64,000 nucleotides of DNA from Ampelomyces quisqualis (Eukaryota; Ascomycota; Dothideomycetes; Pleosporales; Phaeosphaeriaceae): assembly GCA_018398575.1 (NCBI GenBank), contig JAGTXZ010000021.1:248001-312000 (forward strand). The letters are read 5' to 3'. This document shows, piece after piece, positions 22,173 to 33,210 of this stretch. The notes under the pieces are model-generated. The model saw nothing but the letters and a program-made list of their open reading frames with translations, ran no database searches and had not been told where the DNA came from. A program made the translations under genes and the position numbers. Every line of letters starts with the position of its first letter. The first letter of the stretch is position 1.

Positions 22173-25100
22173 TTATGCCGTGACATCACCGCTCTTCGCA
22201 CGCTTAGGCTCCCGCTCGTCGCCAGCGGATGCCTCTGCCCGTCGCTTGCCTTCGTCCTTCTTTGTTTCTTCTCTCGCAGCACGCCGCGCTTCCTTATCTT
22301 GCTTCTCCTTCTCTTTGCGCAGAGCCTTGCTCTCGAACTCGTGCCAGTCTCCTTCCAGTTCCTTCAGCGCCTCAGCACGCCTGGGCTCCGGGCCTTCGCT
22401 TGTGAAGAACGGATGTTCGAGAACATCCGCTGCAGCAGGCCGTGCAGTAGGGTCGTACAAGAACATTGCTTGAAGTAGCTCGAAAGCCATAGGGCTTACT
22501 CGGTCCTTGTACTTCTCTTCAAAAGTCGAGGGCTTGCGCTCGGTAGCACGAAGGAGTTCGAACCATTGCATGTCCACGATCCCTGGCCAATCCTGTACTG
22601 TGGGAGTACCCATTACGTTGTAAATCTTGTCGAGTTGATTGATCTCACCACCATCTCCGGGGAAAATGGCATGGCGAGTGAAGATTTCCACCAGTACACA
22701 GGCTGCTGACCAGATATCTACAGCTGGGCCGTACTGCGTCTCGCCCAGTAGTAATTCCGGAGATCGGTACCAGATTGTGATGACACGGTTCGTGTAGTCA
22801 AGCTTACTTCGCTTTGCGTAAAACCGGGCGAGACCGAAATCAGCCAGCTTCAATTGTCCCGTGTTAGACACCAGTATGTTTGCAGCTTTGATATCACGAT
22901 GCAAGACACCGCGTCGATGCAAGTAGTCGAGGCCCTCGAAAAGTTGTTTCGCCAAGTCCTTTTTGTGAGACTGTTCAAGCTTAAAGGTTGGGTGGTTCAA
23001 TAGACCTGTCAAGTCATGCGAGAGATACTCGAACACCATGTAACAATCATTCTTCTCAACCATGACTTCTCTGAGTTTTACAATGTTGTCATGGTTGAGT
23101 GATTGTAGAAGCTTGACTTCGCGAATTGCGGTGACCGGAAAGCCGTCACGCTCGCCTTCCATACGGATTTTCTTGAGTGCCACCATATCCTTCGTATAGA
23201 CATGGATGCCTTTGAAGACCTTGCCGTATGTGCCTGAACCTACTACCGATTCGTTGCCAGGTTTGCGGTAGTAGACCGAGTCCGACGCCGCATGCTCCGT
23301 TGTGAGGGTAGGTCGTGCTTTCACCCGCTTTCTCTTCACAATCTTCGTCTTCGGCACCTCAGGTGGCGGTTCCCTTCTCTCTGATCTGGCAGGTGGCCGA
23401 GTGTCTGGTCGTGTATCCGGTCGCCGTGGTAGGAAGGCTTCCCTGCGATCTCTGTCGCGAAGATCACGAGTGTCTCTTGGGTCCCGCAAGGCTCTTGGAT
23501 CTCGATCTCTTGAATCGCGTGGATCACGCAGGTCCCTCGGGTCCCTTGAATCCCTGTCTCGCGGATCCCTGTAGTCCCTCTCCCTATCACGGTAGAAAGT
23601 ATCTCGATGATCGCGCATATCGCGAGGGTCTCGGTCACGAGGATCTCTATAGGCCGGCTTTCGGTCGTAGTAATCGTCGTACGGTCGATCTCGGTAATCA
23701 TGATCACGGTTTCTATCGCGCTCGCGTTCACGTTCGTAGTCTCTGTCTCTGGCATCACGATCTCTATCCCCTCTCGACGTAGCCGGATATCTTGAGTCTG
23801 CTTCTCGAGATGCTGCATCCCTTGCTTTGGGGTCAAGCAAGGACTCCTTGGAGACGGCCGCTGGTTTTTCAGGCTCTTCCAAGGCTGGTTTTGCTTTGCT
23901 GGCCGTTACGGGTACCGGGTTCTTCGTTTTCAGAGAGAAACTGAAGCCGGATTTTGGCTGGGTGGACAGCGCTGCGGACGGCTTTGTTGGTGGCTGCCCT
24001 CGCTTTTCGTCCTTTGACCCTTCGTCTTCTACGCGCAGGTCCTTGGATGGGCGAAATGGGTTGTCGTCTGCATCGACAGCGGTGGACTGCGAGTCGGCAG
24101 AGCTCGTGGTAGTGGGTTGTGGGCGAGGTGCTTCCGTGGCTGGACGACCACCCCGTGTGCCTGACGCGGGAGTCCACGAAAGGTTGGAGAACTGAGTGGG
24201 AGCACCACCACGACCTCTACCAGCCTGCATACCAAAGGATGTATTTGAGCTGGGTCCCGACAATCGCCGATCGGGGCCGTTGTAGTGACTTCCGCGGAAG
24301 CCACCGTGTCCACCACGATGAGGACTGTTCTGAAAGCCCGGTTGAGGGTACTGTTGATTTTGGAAGTAAACAGGAGAGTGATTTTGATGATAGGCCAACT
24401 GGTTGGGTGAGTGGCCTTGCATTGGCGATCTGGGAAGTGTTAGTACGGCGCTAGCTGCAAGCAAAAGGAAGCCTTACCCGTGACTCGGATACTGTCCTGT
24501 CCAAGCTCCCCTACCACCATGATAGGGTGATTGTCCTTGAGGTGAATACTGGTTGGGTGGGGGGTATGGGGGAGATTGGGCAAAGCCAGGCCCGCCACGC
24601 CCCTGGTGCTGATACGCGCCCCTCATGCTGTCTTCGTCCTTGCCTCTCGAGGTATCTGCAACGAGGCCGGATCCGGGTGCGGGAGAGCCCCTAGGCGACT
24701 TGGGGTCGGGGGCGCGGGCACTCTGATCAGGTCTGGCCGCTTCGTCTGGTCGTTGTCGAGACGTGGGCGAAGGCGATCTAGAGGAACGACGCTGTCGCAG
24801 CGCACGAGGCGAGCGGCTCCTCCTGAGTGGTGTCCTGTCTCGCCGTGAGGAGGGCCGGGTTTCTCTGCGCCTGGATGCTGGGGATCGTCTACGGGTTAGA
24901 GAGCGGGATCTTGCACGTGGAGGGGCACGACTGCGACTCCTTTCTCTATCACGCGAGGGGTGGTGCGCGTGGGGCCTTTCTCTTGAGCGCCTGTCCGCTG
25001 AAACGGAACGCTTACGATGCCGATGCGAAACGGGCCTGTAGTGCGAGTCTGCGGACGGCGACCGGCGACGGGACGAAGGCGGGGGTATGTAAGAGTCTGG

Positions 25101-25679
25101 CGTGGCGCGGCGTGGCGCCCGTCCGCGATCGAGACGCTGTGAGGGACTGCGCAGCCTTTCTACACGCTTATGCGTCGAATCTGCCCGTCGAGCTCGTGCT
25201 CTCGACCGAGCCGGACTGGGGCTTCTGGGGCGCCTTGTCCGCTTGTGCGGGCTCCTAGGAGACGGGGAGCGAGTGCGGTGGCGTTTGGCGGATGGCGTCG
25301 TGTCGCGATGGCGGGGGTGGTGATGATGATGGTGGTCGTGGTGGTGTCGATGTGAGTGCGAATCCCTGCTGGTGCTGCGTTCTCTCCTCGAGGGTCGATG
25401 CCACCGGTCCCTCGAAGGCTCGCGACTGCGCCGACGCGTGCGCTCTCTGCTGGGACTTCTCTCGTGCGAACGTCGTCGTGCGCGCTTCGCGGCCGGGCGG
25501 GTGTCGCTGTCGTTGGTGCGACGTCTGGAGGAATCTCTCGCAACGCGTGGCGCGGGTGACAGTGTCCTTGGGTCGTCGATGCGGTCTCGCGGACGCTCCC
25601 GGTGCCTCTCCACGTCTCCAGCAGACTGGTCCTCTGGTCTCCACTGGTCTATATCCTGGGCCCGTCGCGAGCCAGCCAT
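22173..25679 (-). CDS. CTK1: CTK1/CDK12-type cyclin-dependent kinase with RS-rich N-terminus (1152 aa)
   Basis: Catalytic subunit of the CTDK-I complex, which phosphorylates Ser2 of the RNA polymerase II CTD during elongation. Exon 1 25679-24478 and exon 2 24429-22173, 48-bp intron with CTAAC branch. Kinase domain about 795-1090: GSGTYGKVFKG loop, catalytic Lys in VALKKIRME, PVTAIRE helix (the CDK12/Ctk1 class), HRDIKAANIL catalytic loop, DFGLAR, and WYRSPELLLG. All catalytic residues are intact. The first 400 residues are Arg/Ser dipeptide-rich (SRSPSP-type) with a His run, as in animal CDK12/13, and residues about 620-745 are a DPRDRD-type repeat tract. I start at ATG 25679 (MAGSRRAQ); the frame is open further up but has no ATG. 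Confidence 0.93.
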
Positions 25680-27433
25680 GTAGGCGCGCGTGTCATCAGA
25701 AGTGGAGAGGGTGCAGTGTCCAGAGGTTCGCACGTCTGCGGGTCACGGCCTAGCCGAGCGTGCAAAGAGCCAGCAGTTCGCAACCTCAGCCTCGGCGGGG
25801 ACGCAGAGATGAACACTGGTAGGAATAGAGAAGGAGACTGCGGCTGCGTCAGGAGCCCTACCACAAGTGCGCTGCCGGCGGAGCTGCTCGTCTTGGTGAT
25901 GCCGTCGTCGAGCCGCTGTCCGGCGGCTTTTTGCCTGTTCGCGCGCTATCAATGCCAAGCTCCCCAATGCCATGACGGTCGAAGCCTCGCAGATGCAGCA
26001 GGTCAGCCTTCCGACCCAGCGGCTTGCAGGCTGCGAATCCACAGAGACGTCCTCTTTAGCGGTTGCTTGATGCCTCATGCCCAAGCGTCAATCTCATCAT
26101 GCCTTTACGCTCGGCGAATGGCGCGCAGGAGGGTTCACGTAGCTATCTAATGCAAATGAAGCCAAACATGTGAGGCCGGTGGCCTCGGGGCAAGGCCTTG
26201 GGCACCACGGCAGGATCAATGTCCGAGATGTGGTGGGGGCAGCCATGCTACGAAAGGACGGAGCGCAAGCAAGCCATACTCTGCAAAACGTGTGCATCGT
26301 CCGTCAAGGGGATGCAAGGGGGCCCTCCATGTGGGTGTAGGTTTTCGAGGCTGCAACTGTCGGCAGCCAGACGTCAAGGACGGCGTGCTCGACTCGATGC
26401 CATGGATGGTACCAGGCGCGTGGACATAACCAGGCACCACATGGTCCCCTCGGACAATGTCGGCACCTGCAACAGTGGGTGGTGGGGCTGCTGCTGAATG
26501 CCAAAGCAAACGCAGCAAACAACAAGAGCGAGTCTCTGTTTCTAGCGCAGAGACCAAATGGGTGGTGAGGGCAGTCTCCCAAGAACACTTCATGGCGCCC
26601 TGCCACGGACAAGTCGACACGGAGCCTGGGGACCTCGTCCAAGGCGAGATACGACGGAGTTTTACCTCGGCCAGTGACTGCCATGACGCGTGGAGGGCTG
26701 CGGGAGAGCATGTCCCTGCTGGTGGTCGCGCGACAATGGACATTCGTAGCAACGCACGTGTGACTGTTAGTAGAACATGCCGCAGATGTGCAAGCCGTAT
26801 CATGGGAGGTTGAGCATGAAGCTGCGTCATGCACCATCGCCCAGCACGCTCCGCTCCAGGGTGTTGTCGCCCAGTGCCATACACATGGTGCAAAGTCCTC
26901 CACTGCACATGTCTAGGCCGTGCTGTCGCACTCAGGACCGCACGCCAGCGATGCGACGGTGGCCGGTCCGCGGTCGTATGCTGCGGTGAGCTGGCGGCAT
27001 CCTCACAGCAGTCTGCCCCTCGTCCCTGGGCCGGCTATGACGGTGTGTGAATATCGAGCGCCTCTGTGGCCATGGTGGATGCGCAGAGATACATACCTTG
27101 ATCGAACGTGCGGTGATGCTGGTGGGCGGGTCGGTGGTCGTGGTGGTCGTGCGCTGGCTTCCCACATCTTCGCACGCTGGGCTGACGCGGCCACGTGATC
27201 GTGCTGGCAGATGGGCCTTTTCGGGACGCTAGACTGGGTTTCGGCTGCAGGCCAAAGTTATTATTCCCACAGTCATGCGCACCAGCCCTCCGCCATTTTT
27301 GCTGGACAAGCATGCGACAAGCGGACGACGGTTTGTGGGCGCTTGTGCCTCCATCGCATTAATACTCGTCGACGCGCCCGGGTGAACGGTACAGTACGAC
27401 TCCACCTTTGTCCTGTCCACTGTCCCCGCGACC
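25680..27433. other. Long divergent intergenic region CTK1 / GTP cyclohydrolase
   Basis: 1.75 kb, open frames on both strands without recognisable protein content or ATG starts (the longest, 26216-26908 minus, begins at GTG). Promoters of both flanking genes must lie here. No RNA gene or repeat recognised. Confidence 0.45.
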
Positions 27434-28456
27434 ATGGACGCCGATCCTGCGAAGCCCGTGTCCGCCATTCCGTCTCACGTGGTGGGCGACCGAGCATCCA
27501 AGGTCCCCACCGAAGTGCGCGACCAGAAGGAGAGGGACGACCTCAAGAACGCCATCGATTCCTCCAACCGAGGCCGCCAGCCCGTCGACTTCGACGGCCC
27601 CAACGGCTACTTCCCCGCAAAAGCAGTCGCCGCCGACTTCCCCGGCAGCAGCGCTCAGAAGAGACACGCAATCCACAATGGCGAGATTGATGTTGAAGGC
27701 TACAACGAGGGCAGCATGACGCCGCTCAAGACCAGTCGCGCCCACAGCCCTTATACGCAGCACCCCACCATCGACTTCGACGGGCTTAGCTGGCCCAGCA
27801 AAGGCACGCTAGAGCGCAAGGAAGCGACAGAAGAAGAAAAGGCACAACGTCTGCAGAAGCTGACGGGTGCCGTGAGGACTATGCTCGAGTGTCTCGGCGA
27901 GGACCCCGACCGCGAGGGCCTCCGCGACACCCCGGATCGTTATGCCAAAGCGCTCCTGTTCTTCACCAAGGGCTACGAAGAGAATCTGCGCGACATCGTC
28001 AACGGCGCAGTATTTCATGAAGATCACGACGAGCTCGTCATCGTCAAAGACATTGAGATCTTCTCGCTCTGTGAACATCACCTGGTGCCTTTTACCGGCA
28101 AGGTATATTTGACGATAACACCCGATTCATGGCAAATTAGCTAATCCTTCTAGATGCACATCGGCTACATTCCCAACCGCCGCGTTATCGGACTCTCAAA
28201 GCTCGCTCGCATTGCTGAAATGTTCTCCCGCCGCCTACAGGTACAGGAGCGCTTGACAAAGCAAGTCGCCCTGGCTCTCTCAGAAATGCTACAGCCTCAA
28301 GGCGTTGCCGTCGTCGTCGAGTCGAGCCATCTCTGCATGGTGATGCGTGGTGTACAGAAGACGGGCGCCTCTACCACAACCAGCTGCATGCTTGGTCGCA
28401 TGCGATCTACAGCCAAAACGAGGGAGGAGTTCCTTCGTCTGATTGACAGGCGGTAG
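27434..28456 (+). CDS. FOL2: GTP cyclohydrolase I (323 aa, 2 exons)
   Basis: Converts GTP to 7,8-dihydroneopterin triphosphate, the first step of folate and pterin synthesis, in the cytosol. Exons 27434-28102 and 28154-28456, 51-bp intron, in-frame join at FTGK-MHIGYIPN. The catalytic domain is about 135-323: EDPDREGLRDTPDRYAKAL, the zinc-site motif SLCEHHLVPF, HIGYIPNRRVIGLSKLARI, and the second zinc Cys in ESSHLCMVMRGVQKTGAS. It ends TREEFLRLIDRR. The N-terminal 130 residues are a polar extension, as in other filamentous fungi. All zinc and GTP-binding residues are present. Confidence 0.96.
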
Positions 28457-29255
28457 CTCTATGGGTAATGGTATTCAACCGGCGTTTTCGGAGCAGGGCC
28501 GCACATGGGATACGGGCGATTTGCGACCTGCCTGCGCAAGCCGTTTACGGCAAAAGACTGTAACATACAGTTGTATTCTAGGGCGGAGTTTCATCACTCA
28601 AGCAGGGTGGTCATTTTGATTATGGTACTTTAGACGCATTGCCTTTCAACAGGCGCTCTCGACTTTCATGATATCCTTACCATGGCATTTCGCTGCAATG
28701 GTCTCTTGCTTGGCGACTTTACCATCTTTCCATGTGCTTTCTAATTCAGCCGCCGAGCGGTGAAACATGTCTTACGGGGAGCAGAATATGTTGCAGACCA
28801 ACAGTCCCATTAGAACAGACCCGAACAACTCGCTCAACCTCTTCGGATCCGCCACGCTGAGTGCCACTGAGTCACATGCTTCAGTAGTACGCAACTGCGT
28901 TGGTCGCCGGTATACTACGTGGGCAAGACAACAATGTGGTGTACTGCCAGTCTACAAGTATGAGAAGGATACCTAGGTGTGACTTTGATTCAACATATCC
29001 GATGCCCTGTGTAGACCGTACCCGTTCCCACAAACTAAACCCCAAGAAAATGTGACTATGCTCAGGAGTCAGTACTGTAGTATTTTATCCGATTGGTTGA
29101 AGTGAATCGAGACGATTCATCCCTGCACGCGCTAGTTCCCCGCGATGTTCTACCGCGTTTCCACAACAAACAACGCCAGTCAACACACACAATTCTTATT
29201 ATTCACCACGCTCACGCCGCTTCACATCCGGACGACGCGTCACATGGCATGAATT
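28457..29255. other. Intergenic, no gene seen
   Basis: 799 bp. A 69-codon ATG frame at 28767-28976 has no recognisable content and no splice partners, so I do not call it. Confidence 0.4.
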
Positions 29256-31964
29256 ATGGCGCGAACACACTCCTCGTATACTGCCAGTCCGACACGCGAC
29301 CAATCACCACGACGCAGCCCGGCGCGGCGACCGTCGAAGGATGGATCGGAATATGAGATGGACTTGGACGCGCTGGGCCTCAATTCCACCTTTGAATCTA
29401 CCGAGCTGCAAGCCAGCTATGAGCCGCCCGTCGACCGAGTAGACACCAGCGAGATCGAGGGACCGGAGGACTTCACAATGAATATGACTTATTGGATGAC
29501 TGCCGACCTACCGCTGGCGCAGATCAAATCGCGCAAAGAGGCGAAGGGCAGGGGAAGAATTGAAGATGTACGGATGGATGCGATGCAGGAAGAAGAGGTC
29601 GTGCAAGAGAACACAGAGGAGGGCGACCAGGTTGTTCTCGAGCTAAATGCACGGAATCAGCAGGATAGACGATCGAACACGACCTCGCCTACTAGATGCG
29701 CCAACGGCACGACGGACGAGCGCAACTACAGCACACCCGCGTCGGCGCGATCCATGGAGAACGACGAGAAGGTTCGGAGCTTCCTCAGCAACCTGCCAGA
29801 CACAGACATGGAGGGCGCAATCTCAGGCACACCACTCCATCTGCCCAGGCAAAGCTTCTTGCAGGTTCCGAGATCATCGCCGCCCAAGGCAAGGTCATTG
29901 CAGCCGACGGTGGAGGACTATGACACTCCCCGCAAGCCGACACAAGAGACAGTTATCCACCATACCTCGGCTGTTATTGACACGAATACACATAAAGCGT
30001 TGCAGGATCAGATTGCCAAACTTCAGGCACAAATGGGACAACAGGATTTGGCATCGAAAACACGCATCACCGAGCTCGAGACCATTGTGTCATACACTCG
30101 ATCAGAACTGGAGACCGCGCGCACGGAAAACTACAAGCAGAGCGAAAGGACGGCCAGAATGGAGAAAGATGTTGAACAGCAGAGACTACAAGCCGAGGCA
30201 GCTCAACTGAAGGCTAAGGAGGATGCGCTAAATTCCAAGATGCACGAGTATGACGAGGAGATGCAGCTGCCAAACCTCGCGAAGCTACAGAATCAGCGAG
30301 CTGACTTTGACCGACAACTTCAAGAACTCAACGAGTCTAAGCGTCAGATGGAGGAGGAAGTCGTGTCGAGAGATCGGACATTGGAGCAAGTTCGCGGTGA
30401 GCTAGCTGAGGTTCGGCGATCGAACGCGGAGCAACTCCAAGAGAGAAATCAGAAAGAGAGCAACGTTGATGACAGCGACGAAGCTTCTTCCAAAGAACGC
30501 ATAGATCTCACTCAGCAATTATCCACTGTGCAAGCACGTGCAGAGTATCTGGAGAAACAACTTCACAAGGCTACTGTGGAGGCCAAGGCAATGCGCGAAG
30601 ATGCCGCAAAGAAGGAGCATGTGCGCAACGTCATGGAGACAAAGACTCGAACCGGGACTACTCGAATCTCCGAGCTAGAGACGAACCTTCGAGCCGCCCA
30701 TTTTGAATTGGAGTGTGCACGAGCCGACATCTCCGCAAAGCAGCAGCTTTTCCGAACAAACCTTGACCTTAACTCTCGCTTGCGAGCGCTACAGTCAGAT
30801 CTCGAGGCTGCTCGCTCGGAGGCACATGCCAAAAACCAACAAAGCACACAAGATGGTGAATTGCAAAGTCGGCTGACGATGCTGCAGGATCAATTGCAAA
30901 GTTCTCGTGCAGAGGCCTTGGCGAAAGACGAGGAGATCATACAGCACATCAGGTCGCAAGAGAAGCTTGAAGAAGCCTATAACATTGCGCAGGGACGTAT
31001 TGAGGGCCTGGAGGCCGCCTCAAACACTCTCCGCCAACAGATTGCAGAAGTTCATCGCGGCAATGCAAGGAGCCGAACTGACAAGGAACGGATTGAACGC
31101 GACCTTGAGGACGTCAACGATCGATTGCACGACGCACAGGCTGAATCTGACCGTCGTGTGGCCGAAGTAGAGCAGAAGCTCAACAGGATGAAGGAAGCCA
31201 AGTTAGAAGCTGAGCGCAAGTTCCGAGAGTTCCAGTCTCAGCATGATGATCTGGTAGAAGGACATGAAGCAATGCTGGAAGACGTGCGAGACAAAGCCGA
31301 AGATGCGGTGCGCAAGGCCGGCGCAATGCTCGACCAGGAACGGACTGAAAAGAAGCGTATCATCAAGGAACTTAAGAGGACGAAAGATGAGCTCGAAAAG
31401 CTACGCACCGAAGCTGAAGAAAGGGCTGTTGCAGAAGACGAGTCATGCGACGACAGCACTTTATCTCGCTCATCTACTGCAACGGAAAAGGATATGGAGA
31501 TTGCCAACCTTCGCAACATTATCCGGAAGCAAATGTCGAAAATGAAGAATCTCGAAGTTGAAACCACCACCTTGCGAAAAGAGAGCAAGAAACACAAGCT
31601 CACAGCCGAGTCGCAAACAGACCTCGAAGCCACGATCAACGAACTCAAAGACGAACTGAACACATTGCGCACCGAGAACGCTACTCTACAATCAAGCCTC
31701 GAAGACCAAGAAGCGGTCAACGCAGCAATGGACGAGAAAATGGCAACACTTATAAGCAGAGTCATGAAAGAGCGCGCAAAGATTGTTGTCGGCAAGCGCG
31801 ACGGCCAGTGGCAGGAGAGCGTTGGCCATGTGCAGAACGAAAACGAACTCTTGGGCAAAGTGCTGCTTCGACAATGGGGAAGAGAAGAGCTGGGCATTGC
31901 GGATGAGAAGCATGGCGAAAAGCAGACGTACAAGTACAGGTATGCTAAGCGGGAGAGAATGTGA
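29256..31964 (+). CDS. Long coiled-coil protein, possibly spindle-pole-body associated (902 aa, intronless)
   Basis: Starts MARTHSSYTASPTRD and reads to TGA without introns. Residues about 25-95 include EGPEDFTMNMTYWM and LPLAQIKSRKEAKGRG, which I remember as a conserved block of fungal spindle-pole-body proteins of the Cut12 type; this is a recollection, not a computed match. From about residue 245 to 870 the protein is almost continuous heptad coiled coil (runs such as LQDQIAKLQAQM and ELETIVSYTRSELE). A Ser/Pro/Thr-rich stretch links the two parts. The C-terminus is ERAKIVVGKRDGQWQES then a basic end. A structural scaffold is likely; which one is uncertain. Confidence 0.8.
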   Translation: MARTHSSYTASPTRDQSPRRSPARRPSKDGSEYEMDLDALGLNSTFESTELQASYEPPVDRVDTSEIEGPEDFTMNMTYWMTADLPLAQIKSRKEAKGRGRIEDVRMDAMQEEEVVQENTEEGDQVVLELNARNQQDRRSNTTSPTRCANGTTDERNYSTPASARSMENDEKVRSFLSNLPDTDMEGAISGTPLHLPRQSFLQVPRSSPPKARSLQPTVEDYDTPRKPTQETVIHHTSAVIDTNTHKALQDQIAKLQAQMGQQDLASKTRITELETIVSYTRSELETARTENYKQSERTARMEKDVEQQRLQAEAAQLKAKEDALNSKMHEYDEEMQLPNLAKLQNQRADFDRQLQELNESKRQMEEEVVSRDRTLEQVRGELAEVRRSNAEQLQERNQKESNVDDSDEASSKERIDLTQQLSTVQARAEYLEKQLHKATVEAKAMREDAAKKEHVRNVMETKTRTGTTRISELETNLRAAHFELECARADISAKQQLFRTNLDLNSRLRALQSDLEAARSEAHAKNQQSTQDGELQSRLTMLQDQLQSSRAEALAKDEEIIQHIRSQEKLEEAYNIAQGRIEGLEAASNTLRQQIAEVHRGNARSRTDKERIERDLEDVNDRLHDAQAESDRRVAEVEQKLNRMKEAKLEAERKFREFQSQHDDLVEGHEAMLEDVRDKAEDAVRKAGAMLDQERTEKKRIIKELKRTKDELEKLRTEAEERAVAEDESCDDSTLSRSSTATEKDMEIANLRNIIRKQMSKMKNLEVETTTLRKESKKHKLTAESQTDLEATINELKDELNTLRTENATLQSSLEDQEAVNAAMDEKMATLISRVMKERAKIVVGKRDGQWQESVGHVQNENELLGKVLLRQWGREELGIADEKHGEKQTYKYRYAKRERM

Positions 31965-32199
31965 ATAAATGGAGCACGAATGTGTTATTTCTCGTCACGA
32001 GACAAACCCGAACCAACGTTATGAATCAAAGCAAACCATCGCGGCACATGGCATTCCCATGTTGTTAAACCATGTCATTCCATCATAAACCTAGCATGGT
32101 ATATCCCGCTCGCCCCAAAACGCCCGCACGCTCAATCCCCCCCCCCCCTCTCCCTCCCCGTCTTTCCTCCCCATGTCCATACTTGCTCATCTTCCTCCC

Positions 32200-32617
32200 T
32201 CACAACACTCCTTTCCTAGCCAACTCCACCTTGCGCGCAAACTCCCCCTCCTGCCATCCCCCTTTACTCCCGCAAATCGCTATGCCCTCGCCCAACTCGG
32301 CTTTGTCTTCGACGCCTTCCCATGCGCAGGGACAGTGGTGTGGGAAGTGGACGCACGAAAGAGTGCCGGGGCAGAGGTAGTGTGAGCATTTGGCTGGAGA
32401 GACGGTTAGCGACGGGGGCTTGGGAGGGAATTTTCTAGGGTGGTAGTTTACCTCCTTCGTACTGCGCTTGATACCAGCTACTGTCGCTCCGGACGTTCTG
32501 TGGCTCTTGGTGTTGGTGCTGCTGGTTGCTGAACATTTGGTCGAAGAAGCCGAATTGTGCGCTTGAGGTGATGAACCATGCGCTCAGGACGAGGAGGAGG
32601 GAAGCGAGCCGCGGCAT
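32200..32617 (-). CDS. LCL2: LCL2, long chronological lifespan protein 2 (119 aa, 2 exons)
   Basis: Small secretory-pathway protein; the yeast gene is linked to lifespan and ER-associated degradation. Exon 1 32617-32452 and exon 2 32393-32200 with a 58-bp intron. Signal peptide residues 1-20 (LASLLLVLSAWFITSSAQ), then the family signature FGFFDQMF, SWYQAQYEGAKCSHYLCPGTLSCVHFPHHCPCAW, and the C-terminus GEFARKVELARKGVL. Six cysteines in the conserved spacing. The full-length protein matches the family size of about 120 residues. Divergent from NOP10. Confidence 0.95.
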
Positions 32618-32927
32618 GGGTACAGTCTTTGCCGTGGATTCTGCGTGGGCGTGTTGTAGTTTTGGTTGTGAGGGGGGAAAGCGGGTGGTGTGGAGCTTTC
32701 GTTTGGGTTGATGTACGTGGATGCAAACACGCCAAGACATGATTGCACAGGGATGTGGGATTCGGTGGTCCGCTGAAAAAGTCGGCGGCTTGGGGAACGA
32801 TTTCGACTTCTTCACTGCTAGACGTCGAACACTAGCCCCGCTACACACTCACTCCCTACAATACCGCAGCGTACGCCGCGTCATATATTTCTAGCTTGTT
32901 TGTCAGCGCGACTCACTGTATCACAGC
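32618..32927. promoter_or_regulatory. Shared divergent promoter of LCL2 and NOP10
   Basis: 310 bp between the start codons. A TATATTT stretch at about 32884-32890 lies 40 bp before the NOP10 ATG. No factor site recognised. Confidence 0.5.
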
Positions 32928-33210
32928 ATGCATCTCATGTTCGTCCCCGACCCGCAAGACCCGACCAAGCGCATCTACACGCTGAAAAAAGTCATCGACG
33001 GCCAAGTCAGCAAGTCGGCGCATCCGGCCAGGTTCTCGCCAGACGACAAGTACTCGCGACACAGGGTCACGATCAAGAAGCGGTATGGATTGCTTTTGAC
33101 GCAGCAGAGTAAGTCGCACGACGTATGCCTCGGGAGTCGGGGGAGAGGGAAAGGATGTAAAAACCAGAGCTGACAAATGCGCAGAAAACAAAGTTGCGGA
33201 GCGATCGTGA
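32928..33210 (+). CDS. NOP10: NOP10, H/ACA snoRNP subunit (68 aa, 2 exons)
   Basis: Core protein of box H/ACA ribonucleoprotein, which binds Cbf5 and is needed for pseudouridylation and pre-rRNA processing in the nucleolus. Exon 1 32928-33108, intron 33109-33184, exon 2 33185-33210 (26 nt, NKVAERS). The protein MHLMFVPDPQDPTKRIYTLKK...SAHPARFSPDDKYSRHRVTIKKRYGLLLTQQ is the family signature almost whole. Length about 4 residues above yeast because of a short insertion near residue 8. Confidence 0.95.

Noticed and set aside
26216..26908. 230-codon minus-strand frame in the CTK1-GTP cyclohydrolase spacer
   Set aside because: Starts at GTG, no recognisable content, competing frames on both strands.
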